In this document: one piece after another, positions 1-3,728 of the stretch | Layout: each line of letters begins with the position of its first letter | How positions within the stretch are numbered: the first letter of the stretch is position 1 | Origin: Candidatus Hydrogenedentota bacterium | Lineage (GTDB): Bacteria; Hydrogenedentota; Hydrogenedentia; Hydrogenedentales; SLHB01 | Direction: 5' to 3' | Assembly (NCBI GenBank): GCA_026387845.1 | Contig: JAPLKX010000650.1 | Coordinates: forward strand, 1-5,327 | DNA: 5,327 bases | Notes under the pieces: model-generated | What the model saw: the letters and a program-made list of their open reading frames with translations, nothing else | Databases searched by the model: none | What the model was told of the DNA's origin: nothing | Translations under genes and position numbers: made by a program

Positions 1-259
1 GGCCGTCGATGGAATTGGCGTAGGCGATACTGGGAAGGCCGGTAGGGGCGCCGTCGGCGGTGAGCAGGGTTTCGCCATTGTGCGGGACGATCAGGAACCC
101 GGGCTGGACCGCCTTTGCGTATGCGCTGATGGCCTGGACGAGCGCACGCATCTCGTCACGATAATCGCCGGCGGGTTTGTCGACTCCGTCCGTAGGACAG
201 CCGAGCAAGAACAACAGGATTGCCGCCGGAAACAAAAGGTGTTGCACACCCTTCCTCAT
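1..259 (-). CDS. Lipoprotein, N-terminal part, TM1410/GH114-like (3' end outside window)
   Basis: Seen: 86 codons from ATG at 259 to the window edge with no stop. The start is supported by AGGAGG (268-273) eight bases upstream and by a promoter at 299-327. Residues 1-21 form a lipoprotein signal: charged start (MRKG), hydrophobic core, lipobox LLGC with Cys21 as the lipidation site. Residue +2 is Pro, not Asp, so outer-membrane sorting would be expected if the E. coli Lol rule applies. The mature part starts with a helix-like stretch (YRDEMRALVQAISAYAKAV), then GFLIVPHNGETLL and YANSIDG. Family knowledge: the pattern 'M..V..IS.YAK...P.F.I.P.NG..LL...Y...IDG' is what I recall from TM1410/MJ1477-type putative glycosidases (GH114-like, endo-alpha-1,4-polygalactosaminidase related). 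Assignment is from memory on a fragment; the catalytic part is not in view. It could also be an unrelated secreted TIM-barrel protein. Confidence 0.72.
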   Translation of the reverse strand, partial: MRKGVQHLLFPAAILLFLLGCPTDGVDKPAGDYRDEMRALVQAISAYAKAVQPGFLIVPHNGETLLTADGAPTGLPSIAYANSIDG

Positions 260-298
260 ACCCTCACCCTCCTTTGCACCCCTTCGCTCCCTGCCACC

Positions 299-327
299 AA
301 TATACACCAGTTGAGTCTATGCTTCAA
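299..327 (-). promoter_or_regulatory. Sigma70-like promoter for the lipoprotein gene
   Basis: On the minus strand, TTGAAG (322-327, 4/6 to the -35 consensus) is followed after exactly 17 bases by TATATT (299-304, 5/6 to the -10 consensus). Transcription would begin near 292, giving a leader of about 33 bases that includes the AGGAGG at 268-273. The stretch around 295-355 is markedly AT-richer than the coding DNA, as expected for a promoter. No operator-like dyad is visible on it. It implies that the lipoprotein gene is transcribed separately from the gene upstream of it. Confidence 0.6.
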
Positions 328-369
328 TATAAAATTAATGGCAGGATTTTATTCGGCCGATCACAAAAA

Positions 370-415
370 CAGCCGGATCGGACGGATCGGTCGGATCCGA
401 CCGATCGGACAGATC
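370..415. repeat. 9-bp tandem repeats (CGGACSGAT type), copy 1, with central palindrome
   Basis: Five 9-base units in register: CAGCCGGAT (370-378), CGGACGGAT (379), CGGTCGGAT (388), CCGACCGAT (397) and CGGACAGAT (406-414). One internal unit is close to the inverse of its neighbour, so 385-406 is a perfect 22-base palindrome (arms GATCGGTCGGA / TCCGACCGATC). It lies 20 bases downstream of the stop of the secreted protein gene and upstream of the lipoprotein promoter. As RNA from the minus strand the palindrome could fold; a T run (365-369) follows only after about 15 further bases, so it is not a classical intrinsic terminator. The same unit recurs at 3634-3671. Confidence 0.85.
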
Positions 416-433
416 ACAGGAAAGGTGGCTTAT

Positions 434-1996
434 TCAGGATTTTTTCAGACGGATCCTGAATGGTTTGTCTTTATTGACGGTGACGGGGACACCCTGGCGC
501 AGGTCGTCTGCCGGGACAGTCCCTTCGGGGGTTTTGAAGGTGGCGCCGGCGGGAACGGTGAACCATTGCGGGAACTGGTTGAGCCGGGGGTAGTCGGACG
601 GCATGTGCATGAACTCGTCGTGGCGCGGGACGTCGAACCGGAGTTTGCCGTGCCATGGCCAGTCGGCCTCGACCTGGAAACAGGTGTAGCCTTCGGGATC
701 GACGGCGGCGCCGATACGGAGGTCGGCGCGCCATGGCTCGAGGTACGCGCCCTGCGTTTTCCAGAACGCGTACATCAGGGCGGTTCTGGCGAAGTTTCCG
801 TCGCCGTGCCAGCCTTCGATGACGCCGGTGTCGCGTGGTTTTGCGAGCAGGATCGCGGCGACGTAATCGGCCCATTGGATGGCCTGGGGGATGGGCAGGC
901 GGTTGATGAGGTTAAGGCCGCCTTCGAGCGAGTCGGCGTAGCCATCAGAGCCGCCGTTCTCCCATTTGTAGTCTTTGTTGTTGAGCAGGTTGGACAGGAC
1001 GAACTCCACGGCCTGGCGGTACCGTGGCTCGTTATCGGCATCGGCGACGACGAGGAATGCGTTGTAGTTGTACCCCCAGTTGTCGGTTTTGTCATCGGTA
1101 AGCAGCTTGCCGGTTCTTGGTTCGACCAGGCTGATGAGCAGGCCGTTTTCGTCTCTGGCGACTTCGAGTATCCGGTCGAGCATCTTGTGCATGGGGGCGC
1201 GCCATTGCGCGTGTTTTTCGGGCGCCTTTTTCGAGGCGATGTAATAGACCTCGGACAGCCCGTTGATGACTTCACACCCGTGGTCGTCGAGGCGGAGTTT
1301 GTCGGCCTCGGTGGGCAGGTAGTGAAGCAGGAAATAGTCGGCGAGGAGGAATGCGTGCTCGCGGTAAGTTTCGTTGCCGGTCATCCAGTACATTCGCGAG
1401 AGGCCCTGCATAAGGTCGCCGGCGACTTCGTGCGACGCTGCGGGGACCCTGCCGACTTCGGTATCGATGGTTCCGTGTTTCCAGATGTCGTCGAGCATTC
1501 CGAGCATCCGTTCCGACCACGGGCTCGGGCCGAGGAGTTCCGTGATGGGCAGGAGCCCGTCCTTAACGTACTCGGCCGCGCCGAAGATGAGGTCGTCCAA
1601 TTTGTATTCGGGCGTGCTGAACGACTGGGTCTCGAACAGGAAATCGTCGGGAAGGCGGTCGAGCCGGTTGCAGAGCCGCTGTTCGGCTGCGAGCATGTCT
1701 TTCATGCGGCCTTCGAAGAGGGCGCGGTCGGTGAAGTAGGTGGTGAGCACCATGAACGGGTAGTTATCGGCGGCGGAATCTTTAGCGTTCCAGAACGGGC
1801 TTTCGGTGAGATTGCGCGGGATAAGGCCGCTTTTCGGGTCGGCCGCTTGCAGCCAGCCGTAGACGAACCGCCAGCACTTGAGAAAGGCTTGCCGGGCGAC
1901 CTCGCCGTTAGCGGATGCGGTGGTCCAAACATCCTGCGCGGACGCGCTCGATGCGGCCAGTACAACTACGATCAACAACAGTGCCAAGCGTTTCAT
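434..1996 (-). CDS. Secreted, all-helical ((alpha/alpha)-toroid-like) protein, family unassigned
   Basis: 520 residues, complete. The start is supported by AAGGAG (2005-2010) eight bases before the ATG. Residues 1-20 are a Sec signal peptide (MKR, hydrophobic core, ASA before Q21; signal peptidase I type, no lipobox Cys). Residues 25-415 read as repeated amphipathic helices joined by Gly/Asp/Asn/Trp-rich turns, as in six-hairpin glycosidases and polysaccharide lyases. Conspicuous turn motifs, possible active-site positions, are DNYPFMV (77-83), HEVAGDLMQGL (189-199), LDDHGCEVINGL (236-247), DNWGYNYNAF (305-314), ENGGSDGYADSLEGG (346-360) and WHGDGNFARTALMYAFW (396-412). Residues 420-520 are richer in Val, Phe, Pro and look like a beta-type tail. 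I do not recognise a named family; a role on external or envelope glycans is inference from fold and export. No convincing promoter found upstream; TATCAT at 2064-2069 lacks a good -35. Confidence 0.88.
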   Translation of the reverse strand: MKRLALLLIVVVLAASSASAQDVWTTASANGEVARQAFLKCWRFVYGWLQAADPKSGLIPRNLTESPFWNAKDSAADNYPFMVLTTYFTDRALFEGRMKDMLAAEQRLCNRLDRLPDDFLFETQSFSTPEYKLDDLIFGAAEYVKDGLLPITELLGPSPWSERMLGMLDDIWKHGTIDTEVGRVPAASHEVAGDLMQGLSRMYWMTGNETYREHAFLLADYFLLHYLPTEADKLRLDDHGCEVINGLSEVYYIASKKAPEKHAQWRAPMHKMLDRILEVARDENGLLISLVEPRTGKLLTDDKTDNWGYNYNAFLVVADADNEPRYRQAVEFVLSNLLNNKDYKWENGGSDGYADSLEGGLNLINRLPIPQAIQWADYVAAILLAKPRDTGVIEGWHGDGNFARTALMYAFWKTQGAYLEPWRADLRIGAAVDPEGYTCFQVEADWPWHGKLRFDVPRHDEFMHMPSDYPRLNQFPQWFTVPAGATFKTPEGTVPADDLRQGVPVTVNKDKPFRIRLKKS

Positions 1997-2086
1997 GATG
2001 CTCTCTCCTTCTGATGGGAGGAAGGCCGGCTCTTAAATCTTTTGACGGACGGGCTTAGTCGACATGATAGCACTTCAGCGTGCGCA

Positions 2087-2204
2087 TTAGCTCGCTTCAG
2101 CGCGCTCCTCTTTGCACCCGGTTTTAACCGGGGTGACCATGGTTTACGTGCAAGATTACAGCGCGCTTTAGCGTGGCTTTTCTTCATGCTTTAGCAGTTA
2201 AACC
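2087..2204 (+). repeat. Left arm of the inverted element
   Basis: Hairpins on the plus strand: H1 2089-2106 (AGCTCGC-TTCA-GCGCGCT, one T.C mismatch), H2 2117-2132 (CCCGGTT-TT-AACCGGG), H3 2162-2175 (CGCGC-TTTA-GCGTG with one G.T wobble), H4 2187-2196 (TGC-TTTA-GCA). H1 and H2 are joined by a CCTCTTTGCA linker that is unchanged in the other arm. Confidence 0.78.
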
Positions 2205-2206
2205 TG

Positions 2207-2325
2207 TAACACCGGCTAAAGCCATCTTTAAAAGTGACGCTGAAGCGCCCTGTTCTTGTTAATCGAAGTCATCCTCCACCCCTCTTAAAAGAGGGTGCAA
2301 AGAGGAGCCCGCTGAAGCGGGCTAA
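2207..2325 (-). repeat. Right arm of the inverted element
   Basis: Hairpins read on the minus strand: H1' 2306-2323 (AGCCCGC-TTCA-GCGGGCT, perfect 7-bp stem), H2' 2280-2295 (CCCTCTT-TT-AAGAGGG), H3' 2236-2249 (GGCGC-TTCA-GCGTC, with an inner G.T wobble), H4' 2214-2223 (GGC-TTTA-GCC). On transcripts leaving the hydrolase gene this arm comes first and H1' is the first structure, about 30 bases after the stop; it could act as a 3' barrier or weak terminator, although the tract after H1' is only CTCCTCTTTG. Confidence 0.78.
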
Positions 2326-2352
2326 GACGGCGCTGTGGATCGCATGTTGGCG

Positions 2353-3603
2353 TCAACGGGAATCATTTTCCGCGTCCCTGGAACGTTTACGGACATCAGC
2401 TTTTTTCGCCGGCACTCTTTTTGATATCGTCGATCTTGTTGCGGGACTTTTTTTAGCGGCGGGTTTCTTTGCGGGCGGCTTAGTTCTGGGCGGCCGCCTT
2501 TTTTTGGGAGCGGCACCGGTTTCAGTTTCCTTTTTGGCGACGGGATGCGCCTTGAGCCAGTCGACGATGGGCTGGAACACTTCGGTCGGTGCTTCTTTGC
2601 CGAACACGAGGTCGAGGTGGCTGTAATCGTCGGCGAACCCGTTGTCCTTCGAGAGCAGGAGGAGTTTTTTGTCGGGTGCGGCGACTTTCTCGAAGAAGGC
2701 ATCGACGGTTTGGGCGGGTACGAGCGGGTCGGCGGCGCCGAATATGGCGAACAGCGGCGTGTGGAGGCGGCGCAGATTGTCAAAGACGTTGATCCGGCCG
2801 TTGTTGACCATCCACTTTTTGAGGGTGGCAGCCTGCGCGAGGTTTTGGGCCACTTTGATGGGAGGCGTGTCGGCCGTCATGAAAAATGTGTCGGCGTCGA
2901 AGAAGGCTTTGTGGAGGTTCGAGAACGTGACGGGCACCAGCGTGATCTGGGGCTTGATGCGCACAAAGACCGAAAGCAGGACGCGCATCCCGCCGCGGAA
3001 CGCCAGACGGCCGATCACCCGCCGGAGGAACAGCAACGGGCCCGGGTTGTGGAAATCCAGCCCATCGAACCCGATGGGGGCGCCGAGCGTGACGGCGCTG
3101 GCGATTTTGGAGCCGCCGAACGTGGCGTCGTAGGCGTAGAACAGCATGCCGCCCATCGAGTGGCCGATCCAATGGACCTGCGGGGCGCCGGTGGTTTTGC
3201 GGATGAACTCAATGGCCGCGGGGATGTCTTTGAGCAGGTAGTCGTCCATGGTGGGATCATCGTAGGTGCGGCCGTACGGCGCGACGGAACTGAGGTTGCC
3301 GCGGAGGTCGACGGTCCAGCAGTCGTAGCCGCGCACGGCGAGGTAGTCTACAATGGCCTCGCCGTTGGGCAGGGTGAAGTTGAACTGGTTTGACATGAAC
3401 CCATGGCAGAGGAAGACGGGCTGGCCTGCGCCGGTTTTGGATTTGTATCGGCACAGCCGGATGCGCCACAGGTCGGGCGTTACGACCATGTGGACTTCGT
3501 CGGCGCGGACTGCGCCCATCCGGCCGCCGACCCGGTACAGCGCCAACCACGCCAACGCCGCGACAACGACAAGGCCGGCAATCACCCATGCTGCTATGAT
3601 CAT
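2353..3603 (-). CDS. Membrane-anchored alpha/beta-fold hydrolase with basic C-terminal tail
   Basis: 416 residues, complete; ATG at 3603 with AAGGAG (3610-3615) six bases upstream. Residues 2-22 are a single hydrophobic anchor, with Arg24 and Arg28 just after it and no charge before it, which favours a cytoplasmic body. Alpha/beta-hydrolase landmarks in order: LCHGF (65-69, HG at the oxyanion hole), nucleophile elbow GHSMGG with Ser149, FGAADPLVP with Asp292, and YSHLDLVFG with His329, so the catalytic set is complete. The block around the HG and the GYDCWTVDLRG segment resembles the lipase/PHA-synthase-like branch of the superfamily; substrate is not predictable, esterase or lipase activity is most likely. 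Residues 351-416 are a low-complexity tail with 23 Lys/Arg plus Pro and Ala (PPAKKPAAKKSPA), like histone-H1-type tails, and unusual for this family. It is 125 bases from uvrC, so shared transcription is possible but unproven. Confidence 0.9.
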   Translation of the reverse strand: MIIAAWVIAGLVVVAALAWLALYRVGGRMGAVRADEVHMVVTPDLWRIRLCRYKSKTGAGQPVFLCHGFMSNQFNFTLPNGEAIVDYLAVRGYDCWTVDLRGNLSSVAPYGRTYDDPTMDDYLLKDIPAAIEFIRKTTGAPQVHWIGHSMGGMLFYAYDATFGGSKIASAVTLGAPIGFDGLDFHNPGPLLFLRRVIGRLAFRGGMRVLLSVFVRIKPQITLVPVTFSNLHKAFFDADTFFMTADTPPIKVAQNLAQAATLKKWMVNNGRINVFDNLRRLHTPLFAIFGAADPLVPAQTVDAFFEKVAAPDKKLLLLSKDNGFADDYSHLDLVFGKEAPTEVFQPIVDWLKAHPVAKKETETGAAPKKRRPPRTKPPAKKPAAKKSPATRSTISKRVPAKKADVRKRSRDAENDSR

Positions 3604-3633
3604 GTTTTGCTCCTTAGATCAGGGTCAGACTCG

Positions 3634-3671
3634 CGGACGGATCGGACCGATCGGACGGATCGGACGGATCG
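3634..3671. repeat. 9-bp tandem repeats (CGGACSGAT type), copy 2
   Basis: Four consecutive 9-base units: CGGACGGAT (3634), CGGACCGAT (3643), CGGACGGAT (3652) and CGGACGGAT (3661), followed by CG. The second unit creates an interrupted palindrome GATCGG-A-CCGATC (3640-3652). It sits between the uvrC stop (3729) and the Shine-Dalgarno of the hydrolase gene, and uses the same unit as 370-415. The 9-base period does not shift reading frame, so on translation it gives repeats such as RTD or IRP. Confidence 0.88.
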
Positions 3672-3728
3672 CGTTGTTTCCGGGCCGCGAAAAGCCGGAG
3701 GCGTCGCGAGTCAGTCCCCGTTTTTCGC

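Larger units (their letters stand above)
2087..2325. repeat. Inverted duplication of a four-hairpin module (REPIN/MITE-like element or structured RNA)
   Basis: The plus strand from 2087 and the minus strand from 2325 align over nearly the whole interval, meeting near 2206. The outer 33 bases match at 31 positions; each arm then carries, in the same order, a CCC..GGG hairpin, a CGC-TTYA-GCG hairpin and a GC-TTTA-GC hairpin. The linkers between hairpins have diverged (about half matching past the second hairpin), while the stems and TTCA/TTTA loops are kept. Four stem differences between the arms are compensated base-pair swaps. It lies 28 bases past the hydrolase stop, so it would sit in that gene's 3' untranslated RNA if transcription continues. 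No transposase gene or target duplication is visible. Confidence 0.8.
1997..2352. other. 356-base intergenic region, mostly an inverted hairpin repeat
   Basis: No credible gene. From right to left it holds about 27 bases after the hydrolase stop, the inverted element at 2087-2325, a further small TTCAGC-loop hairpin (stem GCAC/GTGC, 2070-2083) outside the left arm, and about 70 bases of leader with the Shine-Dalgarno of the secreted protein gene (2005-2010). Seven copies of TTYAGC occur in the region: the four to the left (2074, 2096, 2167, 2190) read on the plus strand, the three to the right (2214, 2238, 2310) on the minus strand, so the orientation switches near 2206. Confidence 0.8.

Noticed and set aside
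361..406. Intrinsic terminator for the secreted protein gene
   Set aside because: A strong dyad is present, but the T run on the minus strand comes about 15 bases after it rather than directly; a terminator role is not supported by sequence alone.
370..415. CRISPR array or iteron origin
   Set aside because: Units are 9 bases with no spacers, too short for CRISPR; there is no replication gene or AT-rich unwinding region to suggest iterons.
80..2014. 644-codon open frame on the plus strand
   Set aside because: It lies antisense to two minus-strand genes that have a signal peptide or lipobox, good Shine-Dalgarno sequences and sensible composition. Its Val/Glu/Gly/Phe-rich translation has no recognisable domain and it crosses the repeat-bearing gap; it is a mirror of high-GC codon use.
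2064..2069. TATCAT as a -10 box for the secreted protein gene
   Set aside because: The hexamer is good, but the position 17 bases upstream (AGCTAA) is a poor -35 and falls inside the repeat arm.
2545..3393. 282-codon plus-strand frame
   Set aside because: It is fully antisense to the hydrolase gene, which has an intact catalytic set. Its translation is low in hydrophobic order and rich in Glu, Val, Gly and His, typical of a shadow frame.
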